DNA of 64,000 nucleotides from DASRJG01 sp032124015 (GCA_032124015.1 JAQBEH010000121.1:1-64000); one strand, 5' to 3'; shown: positions 56,021 to 64,000, counted from the first letter of the stretch. Made by a program: numbers and translations. Notes: generated by a model from the sequence alone, not told the origin.

Positions 56021-57103
56021 TCAAAAGTAGACGTGCACTTCAATCAGCGCCTGGTCGTCCCCGGACGCCGGCACCGAGGAGGGCCCGTTGCGGGCTCGGT
56101 AGATGCCGCGCACTTGCAAGCCGGGAAGGGGTGTCCAGTCCGTGCCCACCCCCCATTGGGTGCCTCGCCCAACCCCGTCGCCCCTGTCGAGATCGCCGGC
56201 GCCGGCAAATGCGCGCAGGGTCAGCCCGGCGTGCGCCAAGACGTCCACCTCGAGATGTCCCGCCCCTCCCCGCCGCTCGGGGTTCGTTCCGTCGTCGTCG
56301 CGGATGACGTCGGCTTCCGCGAGCACGACCACCGGCCCCACGCGATACGTTCCGAACGCGCCGGCCACCGTGCGACGCGCCCCCGCCGGAAGATCGTTGG
56401 TCGAAGCCGAAAGCCCGAAGCGACCCAACGAGAAGAGCCGCGCGCCGGTCCACGAATACTGTTTTCCATTGTCCCCCTCGGAACCACCCGAGGTGCCGTT
56501 CGTGATCGAAAACGCGGCCGTCCACGTGCCGTCGTCCATACCCACTTCAACACCGATGTCGGAGGTGTCGAAGGTGAAACCGGTCAGGCGTCGCGACGCC
56601 GCCTCGTCATCTTGCAATCGGAGTCCAAACGGGAGGAAGAACTTGCCGCCTTTGACGTAGAAGCCCGCCCGGCTGAACGCGTAGAGGGCGAACGCCTCGC
56701 GTGAGGAGGCGCCGCCCGGGGCGACGTGCTCGTCGATGTAGACGATCAGCCTGTCCTTGAGAAGATCGAAGGCCAGGTAGAGGTCGGCCCCGGAAAACTC
56801 CGCCTCGCCGATGTACGGCCCCGCGTCGCGAAATGTCGCGAGATAGCCACCGCGGGCATCGAGACCCATGCGCACGCGATCGCCGATCACGCCGTCGAAC
56901 AACCCGTGCCCCGACGCGAGCTTCTTCCACGGGAGCGTACGCGCGCCGTAGCCGGCACCGTACGCCGTGCGACCACCGCCCCCGGTTCGGTTCATGTGGC
57001 ACGACGCGCATCCGAGGCCGGTGCGCGCCGCGAGCACGGGCTCGGCGCGCGCGATGCCCGACGCGAACACAAGGATCGCAAGTGTGGGCGCAAAGGCGCG
57101 CAT
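56021..57103 (-). CDS. Outer-membrane beta-barrel with N-terminal haem motif
   Basis: 360 residues. A signal peptide (about 1-22) precedes a short periplasmic segment with one c-type haem motif, C32-A-S-C-H36, then about 300 residues of alternating strands with Tyr/Phe girdles that end in VHVYF, a typical outer-membrane barrel terminus. Joining a haem motif to a barrel suggests electrons can pass from the periplasm to or through the outer membrane. ATG overlaps the upstream stop (TGATG). Last gene of the cupredoxin/cytochrome operon. Whether it binds haem is untested. Confidence 0.82.
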   Translation of the reverse strand: MRAFAPTLAILVFASGIARAEPVLAARTGLGCASCHMNRTGGGGRTAYGAGYGARTLPWKKLASGHGLFDGVIGDRVRMGLDARGGYLATFRDAGPYIGEAEFSGADLYLAFDLLKDRLIVYIDEHVAPGGASSREAFALYAFSRAGFYVKGGKFFLPFGLRLQDDEAASRRLTGFTFDTSDIGVEVGMDDGTWTAAFSITNGTSGGSEGDNGKQYSWTGARLFSLGRFGLSASTNDLPAGARRTVAGAFGTYRVGPVVVLAEADVIRDDDGTNPERRGGAGHLEVDVLAHAGLTLRAFAGAGDLDRGDGVGRGTQWGVGTDWTPLPGLQVRGIYRARNGPSSVPASGDDQALIEVHVYF

Positions 57104-57525
57104 CAGTCGTCCTGTGCTCCGGCTTCGATCCACTGCCGCACGCCTTCGATCTCGCCGGCGGTCAACATGCCCCCGAACGGCATCCGCTCGCCCACGATCC
57201 GCGGATCACCGGCGATTTTCATATAGAGGTAGGAATCCGCAGCGTTGCCCGCTGCGACTCGCTTGAAGCCGGACAGCTCGGTCGCATCGACGCCGGCCGT
57301 CGACATGAACGTGCTACCCGCGGTCAGGTCCATCCCCTGCTCCGGCGCGGGCGCGGCATGGCAGCCGGGAATCGCGCACTGAGGCGTGAAGATCGAGGCT
57401 TGGAGCGAGGTCAACGTCGGCGCGTCGTTCGGCGGCGGCCCGCCGACCATCGAGACGACGCCGTCACCGCCGCACGATGCGGCGGACAGCGCGAGCCCCA
57501 CCGCCAGGGCGAGCCGCCGCTTCAC
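57103..57525 (-). CDS. Cytochrome-like lipoprotein with CX4CH motif
   Basis: 140 residues, GTG start overlapping the dihaem cytochrome stop (GTGA). Signal sequence with a lipobox-like ending AASC-GG. One haem-type motif with a four-residue spacing, CAIPGCH, followed by AAPAPEQGMDL and a later RMPFGG that can give the distal Met; this form is common in planctomycete/acidobacterial cytochrome-like proteins. Probably a membrane-anchored periplasmic electron carrier between the dihaem cytochrome and the outer-membrane barrel. Confidence 0.83.
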   Translation of the reverse strand: MKRRLALAVGLALSAASCGGDGVVSMVGGPPPNDAPTLTSLQASIFTPQCAIPGCHAAPAPEQGMDLTAGSTFMSTAGVDATELSGFKRVAAGNAADSYLYMKIAGDPRIVGERMPFGGMLTAGEIEGVRQWIEAGAQDD

Positions 57526-58319
57526 GGCGCCCCCACGACAGCGACACCCGATCGTGGATGACGCCTCACCCAATCGATGTAGGCCGCGAGCGCCTTCAGT
57601 TCATCCTCAGAGACGAGGTCGCGGTAAGCCGGCATGGCAATCGCCTGGGTTTTGAGGATCCGACCGGCGATCGGGTTTGCGAGGAAGCGATCGCTCGCGC
57701 CGTTGCGCACCCACTGGCGGAACTCTGCATCGTCCCGCACGAGCTCGACGAAATCGAGACCGTCCCAGGGCGGGATGTACCCCTTGAACGAGCCGGGGTT
57801 CATCACGAGGCCGCGCCCTTCGGGCCCGTGGCAGCCGAAACAGCCCCATCGGTACGCGGCGTCGTGGCCGGAGGCCGCGCGCTCGTCGGGGATCGGTCCG
57901 AAATGCGAGGCGGCCAGCACGTACGCGACGAGATCGTCGACCTCGCGGGGACCGAGGCGGCTCTCGTAGGCGGGCATCTTGATCAAAGCGCCGGGATCGG
58001 CTTCGCGATGCTCCGGCCGTCCCTTCAGGATCCACGCGCGGAGGTCGCGCTCGTCCCGGTTCCACATCATCCATGTGCCGCCCGTCCAGCCGGGCACCTC
58101 GCCGCCCTTGGCGCCTGGGTTCGAAATGGGCTGACCGCCGCCGGCACCGTGGCAACCGAAGCAGCCCATCTTTTCGGCGATCAGGCGCCCACGTTGCACC
58201 GGCGTATCGAGCGCGGCGCGCTTCCAGCCGCGGCGCGTGGCGTCAATGACCAGCACCGCCGCAAGCACGGCGACGGCGAACGTAAGGACGACGATCACCG
58301 CGCGAGCGCTTCGACTCAC
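57522..58319 (-). CDS. Membrane-anchored dihaem cytochrome c
   Basis: 265 residues. One N-terminal transmembrane anchor (VIVVLTFAVAVLAAVLVI), then two cytochrome c domains, each with CFGCHG, so two covalent haems in the periplasm. MPAY segments after each motif likely provide the distal Met (KMPAYESRLG and AMPAYRDLVS). Resembles the paired-domain cytochromes that pass electrons to or from oxidases and reductases. GTG start overlaps the upstream stop and its stop overlaps the next start. Confidence 0.92.
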   Translation of the reverse strand: MSRSARAVIVVLTFAVAVLAAVLVIDATRRGWKRAALDTPVQRGRLIAEKMGCFGCHGAGGGQPISNPGAKGGEVPGWTGGTWMMWNRDERDLRAWILKGRPEHREADPGALIKMPAYESRLGPREVDDLVAYVLAASHFGPIPDERAASGHDAAYRWGCFGCHGPEGRGLVMNPGSFKGYIPPWDGLDFVELVRDDAEFRQWVRNGASDRFLANPIAGRILKTQAIAMPAYRDLVSEDELKALAAYIDWVRRHPRSGVAVVGAP

Positions 58320-58690
58320 GGGCCGGGGGCAGCCTTCACGGAGCCCAGTAGGAGAATCTTCGCGCCGCCTCGCTCAGCCCACGTGCCTGTGATCGTCACC
58401 CGGCGACCGGCGTACGGACGCAGCTTCGCGTTCGGTGTCTCCATGTCGTCGACCGAGGCGATCCAGACCACAACCCCGGTGTCGTCCTCGACGAGGGCGA
58501 GAGGGATACCCGCGTCGCCGCACTTTTGCGCGCAGACGCGGTGGGACTCGCCGCGGGCCCCGGACTTGATGTAACAGGCCGAGTCGATGACCTCGCCCGT
58601 CACCGTGACTTCGGCCGGATCCGCACACAACGCCACGACAGCGCCAAAAGCGATCGCCACGGCCATTCCGGTCCGTTTGAGTCGATTCAT
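58316..58690 (-). CDS. Small exported Cys-containing protein
   Basis: 124 residues with a signal peptide (about 1-30). The mature part has VTVTGEVIDSACYI, then HRVCAQKCGDAGIPLALVED and a strand-rich end with VTITGTW, like an OB-fold. The CxxxC motif after a His and the DSAC segment recur in small exported proteins of Acidobacteriota, where the role is unknown. It may bind metal or haem. Coupled to the dihaem cytochrome (GTGA overlap). Confidence 0.8.
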   Translation of the reverse strand: MNRLKRTGMAVAIAFGAVVALCADPAEVTVTGEVIDSACYIKSGARGESHRVCAQKCGDAGIPLALVEDDTGVVVWIASVDDMETPNAKLRPYAGRRVTITGTWAERGGAKILLLGSVKAAPGP

Positions 58691-58718
58691 CGTGGTGGTC
58701 GCCCCCGATCGCATCCGG

Positions 58719-59459
58719 TTACTCGTTCGTCTGCTTATTGCGGACGAGGTAGTAGCGCGTCGTCGGATCCGTCAGATCGCCGGTGTCGGTGAACGTCGTG
58801 CCGAGGACACCGCCGTCGGGGTTCACGGTCGTGGTCGTTCCCGACGGGAAGAGCGGGTCACCGCCGCTCTGGCGGGCGATCTTGTAGCTAATGTCGCCGG
58901 TGACGCCGCCTCCGGCCCACGAGAGCTTGACCGAGTTGGTGCCCGTGTCTTTGTCAACGAGAAGCGAAATCGCCGTCGTAACCTCCAACGTGCCACGCAT
59001 CGTCCCGGTCGTCGGCGTTGCGTGAATGCGGCAGTAGTACTCATCCGTGGTCGAGGGGGGAAACTTGATCGGATCATAGAAACACGTCGACGTCGCACCG
59101 ACACCCGCGACGTTTGCGCTATCCCACTGACAAGCGTTCGGCGCCGGCGAACCGCAAAGCGAATCGGCCACGCACGCGCTTCCGGACGAGCTGTGCGTGT
59201 TGGACGTCGCTCTCCAGACGATGCAATCGCCAGGCTCGATCCTCGGGCTTGATGGCACGAAGATGAGGCTCAGGCCGCTCCCCATCCGGACCGTCGGCGT
59301 CCGGGGCGCCGCGCGGTTGGCGCATGGGGCCGGCGTCGCGCCGAACGCGCAATTGGGCGTGATGCAGACGGTCTGCGCCGACGCCGGCGCGAGAGCGGCC
59401 AGCGTCGCCACCGCCGAGACGAGAAGTCCGAAAATCCGGGTAGGCGAGCGCGACATCAT
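58719..59459 (-). CDS. Cupredoxin (plastocyanin-like) periplasmic protein
   Basis: 246 residues. Signal peptide (cut near ASAQT). The first domain is a cupredoxin: the likely type 1 copper ligands are H89 (NTHSS), C143 (YYCRIH), H146 and M154. Further Cys pairs may form disulfides. The last 80 residues look like a fibronectin-III domain (VDKDTGTNSVKLSW). It should carry electrons in the periplasm. Two ATGs (59459, 59456) follow GGGAGGAAAG; either may be used. First gene of the operon, 28 nt before the next start. Confidence 0.88.
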   Translation of the reverse strand: MMSRSPTRIFGLLVSAVATLAALAPASAQTVCITPNCAFGATPAPCANRAAPRTPTVRMGSGLSLIFVPSSPRIEPGDCIVWRATSNTHSSSGSACVADSLCGSPAPNACQWDSANVAGVGATSTCFYDPIKFPPSTTDEYYCRIHATPTTGTMRGTLEVTTAISLLVDKDTGTNSVKLSWAGGGVTGDISYKIARQSGGDPLFPSGTTTTVNPDGGVLGTTFTDTGDLTDPTTRYYLVRNKQTNE

Positions 59460-59564
59460 CTTTCCTCCCTGAGCAAAGGATGCGGACTGCACCTGTTTGA
59501 TACATCGCCGGCGGCTCGGAGATCGCCGCGAGCGGTACAGTTCTCGTGGGGTGAACGCGACCGT

Positions 59565-59578
59565 CCCCCCCCCCCCCC
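59565..59578. repeat. Homopolymer of 14 C
   Basis: Fourteen consecutive C on the + strand (G on the - strand), between the M16 gene end and the cupredoxin start, about 105 nt upstream of that start. Runs this long slip during replication, so it is a candidate phase-variable promoter element; sequencing error in its length is also possible. Confidence 0.8.
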
Positions 59579-59593
59579 TCCCGCCGCGAATGA

Positions 59594-61024
59594 TCAGGCC
59601 TCGAACATCACGGCGGCGGGGACGATCCGACAACGATCTGGGTCGATAGGAAGGGCCTCGACGGCGATCTCACGATCTTCGGCTAGGACCTCCGACTTGG
59701 TCGTGGTCGGGTAGACGATCGGCGAGGGGGCGTTCGACGCGAGCGCTTCGACGAAGGCCTCCGCCCCCGCGGCGTCGGCGATCACCGCCAGGCTCAGGTT
59801 CTCGGGAGAAAAGTGGCGCCGGACCGCGGCGTTGACGTCGTCGACCGTCATGCGCGGAAGTCTCTCGGCCAGTTCGTCGACCAGGCTCTTCCCGCCGTAG
59901 AACGCCCCGTCCATCGCGTAGCCGAGACGGCGCGAGGGGGTCTGGGTCCAGAGCTTGCTGTAGTTGAGGAGAAAGGCGCGCGTTTCCTCGAACGCCTCGT
60001 GCGACAAACCGTCGCGGACGAGGCGGCGCAGTTCACGGACGGCCAGGCGGATCGAGAAGTGGGCATGCTCCCCGGCGACGGGTCGAATCCAGATCGTAAA
60101 CGCCTGCCTCAGCCTGGGCACGTTCGGGAGCGCGAACGTCGAGGCGCCGTCTTGCGCGAAGTGTTCGACGTAGCTGTAGTTGCCGTAGTTCAGTCCGCGC
60201 TCGGATCGCATCTTCGTCATGAGCGCGCCGTTGAACGTCCGGTGCTCGCCGAAGAACGAGTTGGCGAGAAACAGCGGAAAGAAGTCGTCGTCGGCGCGCG
60301 TGATCGAAAGCGGATGACCGAGCGAGATCGCCCAGGCTCGCGCCGGCTTGGTCACGACGAGCACGCCGAACCCCTGGGGCGATGCCGCGGCGGGAGGCAC
60401 AACGCGAGCCGGCCGGCTTTGAGGCAGCGCGAGGAGATCTTGGGTGACGCGCTCGACGAAGCCGTCGGGGAGGTCTCCCGCGAGTCCCAGAGTCAGTGCG
60501 TCGCGCGTGAACCTCGTGGCGTGGAACGCCGAGGCGTCTTCTCGCCGCAACGCGTCGATGCCCCGCACGGTCCCCTCGACGGGGCGGCCGTACGGGTGCC
60601 CCGCGTAAAGGAGCGAGGCCAGGGACTCGATGCCGAACCCCTCGTCGTCGCTGGCGCGCAATCCGGAAACAAGCGCGTTGCGCTGGTCATCTTTCAGACG
60701 CTCGAAGTCCTTCGCGTCGAATCGCGGCTCGAGCACGACCTGCCGGATGAGCTCGTAGTACCGATCGAGATGGTCGCGATGCACCGTGCCCTTGATGACG
60801 GTCACCTCGTGATCGACATGCACGCCGATTCCCGCGGCCATCGGATACAAAGCGTCCAGGAGCTGTTCGTAGGTCAACGCCCGGGTGCCCCCTTCGGCGA
60901 GAAGCGCGCCGGTGAGTGCCGCGAGCCCCTCCTTGCCGGCCGGGTCGTCGACGCTTCCGGTTGCGAACAGGAACCGGATCGAGACGAACGGAGTCTTGTC
61001 CGACGGGAGGAGAACCGTCTTCAC
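59594..61024 (-). CDS. M16 peptidase-like, non-catalytic subunit
   Basis: 476 residues. Two-domain M16 fold (KTVLLPSDKTPFVSIRFLFATGSVDDP at the start; LGYAMDGAFYGG near the end, which holds the Arg/Tyr pair region). The HxxEH zinc motif expected near residue 40-50 is absent, as in the alpha subunit of bacterial heterodimeric M16B enzymes, which helps the partner hold substrate. GTG start overlaps the stop of the catalytic subunit gene upstream. No signal peptide. Confidence 0.9.
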   Translation of the reverse strand: MKTVLLPSDKTPFVSIRFLFATGSVDDPAGKEGLAALTGALLAEGGTRALTYEQLLDALYPMAAGIGVHVDHEVTVIKGTVHRDHLDRYYELIRQVVLEPRFDAKDFERLKDDQRNALVSGLRASDDEGFGIESLASLLYAGHPYGRPVEGTVRGIDALRREDASAFHATRFTRDALTLGLAGDLPDGFVERVTQDLLALPQSRPARVVPPAAASPQGFGVLVVTKPARAWAISLGHPLSITRADDDFFPLFLANSFFGEHRTFNGALMTKMRSERGLNYGNYSYVEHFAQDGASTFALPNVPRLRQAFTIWIRPVAGEHAHFSIRLAVRELRRLVRDGLSHEAFEETRAFLLNYSKLWTQTPSRRLGYAMDGAFYGGKSLVDELAERLPRMTVDDVNAAVRRHFSPENLSLAVIADAAGAEAFVEALASNAPSPIVYPTTTKSEVLAEDREIAVEALPIDPDRCRIVPAAVMFEA

Positions 61025-62319
61025 GCCAGACCCGCGGCGTCGCTCGGGGCGAGCGTGACGACGGTGCGATTCGCCGGGCGAAAGACGCGCGCGGCCGCCC
61101 GACACACATCCTCGGCCGTGATCGCCTGGAGCGTGGCGTAGGACCTGTCGATCGCCGAAGTCGTCCCGGTGAGCTGCGCGTAGTAACAGACCGTGGCGGC
61201 GACCTGATCGGGGGTGAGGAGGCCCGAGAGGAACCCGTATCGGACGCGCGAGGTGACGTTGGCGAGCCTCACCGCCGCGAGCGGCGCCGAACCCGCCAAC
61301 GAGAGCGTGCGTTCGATCGCCGTCCGGACGTCGGCCAGGTGTCCGGCTTCCTTGACGCGAGCCAGAACGACGAAAAAACCCGGATCGCGCCGGTCCTCCA
61401 AGCCTGCCGAAAGCCAGTCGACCCATTGGCGGTCGAGCACCAGCTCTTTGTGGAGAGGGCTCGTCGGGGCGAAGTACGCTTGGGCCAACACGTCGAGCGC
61501 GCGGCCCTCGCGGTCTTCCGGGTCGAACGCCGGCGCGTGGAACGCCATCGCGAGAAGCGGGAGCGTCGGCGCCGCCCAGGGGATGTGGGCCACGCGTTCT
61601 TCCGTCTGGTCCGGCTCGACCGGCGACGCGAGAGATGCGACCCCCGGTCGCCACGCCCCGTAGTACCGGCGCGCCAGTTCGAACACCTTCTCGGGAGCGA
61701 TGTCCCCCGCCACGACGAGGACGGCGTTGTCGGCGCGATACCAGCGCTCGAAGAAATCCAGGCTGTGATCGTACTGGTTGGGCATGTCCTCGATGTCCTT
61801 GAGGAAGCCCATCGTGGTGTGCTTGTACGTGTGGGTGGTGTACGCGGTGTCGTGGAGTTTTTCGAACAGCGCGTTGAACGGGATCGACGCATTCTTGTTG
61901 TACTCGCCGAGGACCGCGCCCGCTTCCTTCTGAAAGGCCTCGACGCCGTAGTGCAGATTCATGAAACGGTCGGCTTCGAGATCCATGACCGTCGGCAGGC
62001 CCGCCGACGCGGCGACGACGTGGTAACAGGTCCAATCATCGGTCGTGAAGGCGTTGCCGTCGGCCCCGAGCCGCTTGAGCGCGTCGTTGTAGTGCTCGGG
62101 GGTGGTGCGCTTCGTGCCGCGGAACATCATGTGCTCGAAAAAGTGAGCGAACCCGGAACGGCCGGGCTCGGTCTCGTTTCTGGAGCCGGCGCGCACGGCG
62201 ACGTAGTGCGCGGCGATCCCTGGCGTATCGAGGGGAACGGCGACGACCGGGAGCCCGTTGTCGAGGACGGTTTCGACCACGGGATAGGGAAACGTCGTGC
62301 GAGAGGCGGCTCCCGGCAT
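61021..62319 (-). CDS. M16 zinc peptidase, catalytic subunit
   Basis: 432 residues. The inverted zinc motif HFFEH (near residues 60-64) with the downstream Glu (EAGAVLGEYNKNAS) is intact, so this is the active partner of the subunit coded next. Such pairs degrade peptides inside the cell or periplasm. No signal peptide. ATG 62319 overlaps the infC stop (TGATG). Length fits the single-domain-pair M16B type. Confidence 0.93.
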   Translation of the reverse strand: MPGAASRTTFPYPVVETVLDNGLPVVAVPLDTPGIAAHYVAVRAGSRNETEPGRSGFAHFFEHMMFRGTKRTTPEHYNDALKRLGADGNAFTTDDWTCYHVVAASAGLPTVMDLEADRFMNLHYGVEAFQKEAGAVLGEYNKNASIPFNALFEKLHDTAYTTHTYKHTTMGFLKDIEDMPNQYDHSLDFFERWYRADNAVLVVAGDIAPEKVFELARRYYGAWRPGVASLASPVEPDQTEERVAHIPWAAPTLPLLAMAFHAPAFDPEDREGRALDVLAQAYFAPTSPLHKELVLDRQWVDWLSAGLEDRRDPGFFVVLARVKEAGHLADVRTAIERTLSLAGSAPLAAVRLANVTSRVRYGFLSGLLTPDQVAATVCYYAQLTGTTSAIDRSYATLQAITAEDVCRAAARVFRPANRTVVTLAPSDAAGLA

Positions 62320-62834
62320 CAATGCTTGCGCGGGGCCAGGATCATGCTCATGTCGCGGTTGATGATCTCTCCGTACGCGGACTCGACGACGGCGAGATCG
62401 CCGAGAATCTCGACCACACGATCGAGCACCCTGCGACCGTTTTCGGGACGCCTGAGATCGCGGCCGCGGAACATGATCGTCACGCGAACCTTGTCCCCCT
62501 CGGAAAGGAATCGCTTGGCGTGGGTGAGCTTCGTCTCGAGATCGTGCTCCCCGATGGCGGGGCGCAGCTTGAGCTGCTTGACCATGATGCGCGTTTCGTT
62601 CTTCCGCGCGTCGCGCACCTTCTTGGCCGCTTCGAACCGGTGCTTTCCGTAGTCCATGATGCGAACCACGATCGGGCGGGCGTCCGGAGCGACCTCGACG
62701 AGGTCGAGCCCCGATTCTTCCGCGATACGCCGGGCTTCTTCGATGGGAACGACGCCGACCTGCTCTCCTTCGGCGCCGATGAGACGGACGGGACTGAGGC
62801 GGATCTGTTGGTTCACGCGGACCTTGTCGTCGAT
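62319..62834 (-). CDS. infC: Translation initiation factor IF-3, AUC start
   Basis: 171 residues from an ATC codon at 62834. AAGGAGGTG ends 6 nt before that ATC, and no ATG, GTG or TTG is placed to use it. IF-3 genes often start with AUU or AUC, which lets IF-3 repress its own translation; Myxococcus uses AUC. N-terminal (VNQQIRLSPVRLIGAEG) and C-terminal (VRVTIMFRGRDL) domains are intact. The usual rpmI-rplT do not follow; instead two M16 peptidase genes do. Confidence 0.92.
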   Translation of the reverse strand: MDDKVRVNQQIRLSPVRLIGAEGEQVGVVPIEEARRIAEESGLDLVEVAPDARPIVVRIMDYGKHRFEAAKKVRDARKNETRIMVKQLKLRPAIGEHDLETKLTHAKRFLSEGDKVRVTIMFRGRDLRRPENGRRVLDRVVEILGDLAVVESAYGEIINRDMSMILAPRKH

Positions 62835-62911
62835 GCGGCACCTCCTTGAAATGACTCGACGGGAGCCCACCTCCCATTGCGAGCGAAAAACGTTGCGGAA
62901 TATAGCACCTG

Positions 62912-62999
62912 GTACGGAAATAGGGGACATTCCCCTTTTCCGACAAAGCTCCTCGGATACCGCTTTGTCGGAAAAGCGGAATGTCCCCTATTTCCGTAC
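62912..62999. repeat. 88-bp hairpin element with 38-bp arms
   Basis: Left arm 62912-62949 and right arm 62962-62999 are reverse complements with one mismatch, around a 12-nt loop. The core GGGGACATTCC is shared with the palindrome at 18721. The right arm holds the last two codons and TAG stop of queF; the left arm begins about 80 nt upstream of the infC start on the - strand. Probably a dispersed mobile-type palindrome inserted here. Confidence 0.9.
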
Positions 63000-63362
63000 G
63001 CCCGACGATTTCGCGTTGTGGGTCACCGTGACGACGGTGTGGATCCCCCCGCGGACGAAAAAATCTCCGACAACCTCCAGAAAACGCGGCCGCAGGAGCT
63101 TCACGAGGTCGTCGAGGATCCGGTTCGTAACGGCCTCGTGAAAGTGCCCTTCGTTGCGGAACGACCAGAGGTAGAGCTTCAGCGACTTCAGCTCGACGCA
63201 GGTGCGGTTGGGAACGTAGCGGATGGCGATCGTGGCGAAATCCGGCTGGCCGGTCTTCGGGCACAGGCACGTGAACTCCGGGCAGGTGAACGCGATCGTG
63301 TAATCGCGCCGGGGCGCCGGGTTCGGAAAGGTCTCGAGGGTCTTGGCTGGTCTTGTTGGCAT
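62988..63362 (-). CDS. queF: NADPH-dependent 7-cyano-7-deazaguanine reductase
   Basis: 124 residues, unimodular QueF. Reduces preQ0 to preQ1 in queuosine tRNA modification. The catalytic Cys lies in CLCPKTGQPDFA, and the family motif ELKSLKLYLWSFRNEG plus GHFHE are present. The final residues V-R-K and the stop are encoded by the arm of the hairpin element, so the natural C-terminus was probably altered slightly. ATG at 63362; a GTG 5 codons upstream is possible. Confidence 0.94.
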   Translation of the reverse strand: MPTRPAKTLETFPNPAPRRDYTIAFTCPEFTCLCPKTGQPDFATIAIRYVPNRTCVELKSLKLYLWSFRNEGHFHEAVTNRILDDLVKLLRPRFLEVVGDFFVRGGIHTVVTVTHNAKSSGVRK

Positions 63363-63396
63363 GGGTAGGGGCCTCACGTGGGCCGCCCCGAGGCGG

Positions 63397-64000
63397 CTAA
63401 CGCAGATCGTAAAGCTTGACGCGCACCTCGCGACGTTTGTCGGTCCGCCCGTTCGCGACGTTCAACCGAACCGTCGCGCCGACCCCCGCGGCCTCGAAGG
63501 CCTCGAAGAGATCCTCTTGGCCGCGGACCGTCTTGCCGTCGACGGCGACGATCACATCGCCCAGTCGCGGGCGGCGCGAGCGCGTGAACGTGATCCCGCC
63601 GAGGCCGGACTGGTCCGCAGGGGAGCCCTCCTCGACCTGGTAGATCGCAACACCCTCGATGCCGTTCGATCGCGCGATCGCATCCGAGACCAAACTCGCC
63701 CCCGCGATTCCCGGCTGTTTGATGCGTCCGTACCGGATGAGCTGAGGCACCAGGCGGGTCACGGTATCGATCGGCACCGCGAAGCTGATCCCGGCGGAGG
63801 CCCCGCTCGGCGAGAAGATCGCCGAGTTGATCCCGATCAGGCGTCCCGACGAGTCGAGCAACGGCCCGCCGGAGTTTCCTGGGTTGATCGCCGCGTCGGT
63901 CTGGATGACGTCGCGGATACGCCGGCCCGACGGCGAACGGAGCTCGCGTCCGAGCCCGCTGACGACGCCGGTCGTCAGCGTGTGGTCGAACCCGAACGGG
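63397..64000 (-). CDS. HtrA/DegP-type serine protease, 5' end missing
   Basis: The frame stays open to the window edge. The visible part has the catalytic Ser region INPGNSGGPLLDSSG, the end of the trypsin-like domain (GINSAIFSPSG, GISFAVPID) and one PDZ domain (about the last 90 residues, with SRRPRLGDVIVAVDG). Catalytic His and Asp lie upstream. It should degrade misfolded envelope proteins. Ends 34 nt before queF on the same strand. Confidence 0.92.
   Translation of the reverse strand, partial: PFGFDHTLTTGVVSGLGRELRSPSGRRIRDVIQTDAAINPGNSGGPLLDSSGRLIGINSAIFSPSGASAGISFAVPIDTVTRLVPQLIRYGRIKQPGIAGASLVSDAIARSNGIEGVAIYQVEEGSPADQSGLGGITFTRSRRPRLGDVIVAVDGKTVRGQEDLFEAFEAAGVGATVRLNVANGRTDKRREVRVKLYDLR

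Overview
GC-rich bacterial chromosome (overwhelmingly G/C at third codon positions) with no rRNA, tRNA, insertion sequence, phage gene or CRISPR array that I could see. The gene mix suggests a free-living, protein-degrading Gram-negative of the Acidobacteriota/Myxococcota kind: many exported proteins with TIG, FG-GAP and Cys-rich repeats, tricorn-like, M2, M16, prolyl-oligopeptidase and HtrA proteases, outer-membrane barrels, a Ser/Thr kinase fused to a sigma54 activator, and an infC gene that appears to start at AUC. The phylum is an inference; no marker here settles it.

Layout. 1-7547 (+): end of a Cys-rich secreted repeat protein, then a FecR-TPR-beta-barrel protein coupled to a CHASE2 adenylate cyclase. 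7560-15033 (-): class D beta-lactamase, sulfide:quinone-reductase-like flavoprotein, GNAT acetyltransferase, and the threonine operon thrA-thrB-thrC. 15115-23131: an unknown protein, prolyl oligopeptidase, a lipoprotein, a small acidic protein, a class I/II aminotransferase and an ACE-like M2 peptidase. 23133-32172 (-): four exported proteins, one of 2053 residues that carries a metzincin-like domain with its zinc ligands lost.

32474-40580 (+): a tightly coupled arginine operon, argG, P-loop ATPase of unknown role, argC, acyl-ornithine carbamoyltransferase (argF'), argB, argE-like deacylase, argH and argR. It is preceded by a palindromic ARG box overlapping a likely promoter. This is the acylated-citrulline variant of arginine synthesis (carbamoylation before deacylation). 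argA/argJ and argD are not here. A helically phased TTC repeat array separates argR from a 1606-residue kinase/AAA/TPR/GAF/sigma54 activator and a small exported protein.

46330-55939: aconitase, glycogen branching enzyme with a Lys/Ala-rich tail, a VapBC toxin-antitoxin pair, a tricorn-type protease and a GntR regulator. 56021-59459 (-): a five-gene electron-transfer operon (cupredoxin, small Cys protein, dihaem cytochrome c, cytochrome-like lipoprotein, haem-motif outer-membrane barrel) with a 14-C tract upstream. 59594-62834 (-): infC coupled to two M16 peptidase subunits. 62912-64000: a long near-perfect hairpin that supplies the stop codon of queF, then the 3' part of an HtrA protease.

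The most unusual items are the degenerate metzincin, the ATPase and altered specificity residue in the arginine operon, the phased TTC array, and the porin-cytochrome-cupredoxin operon.
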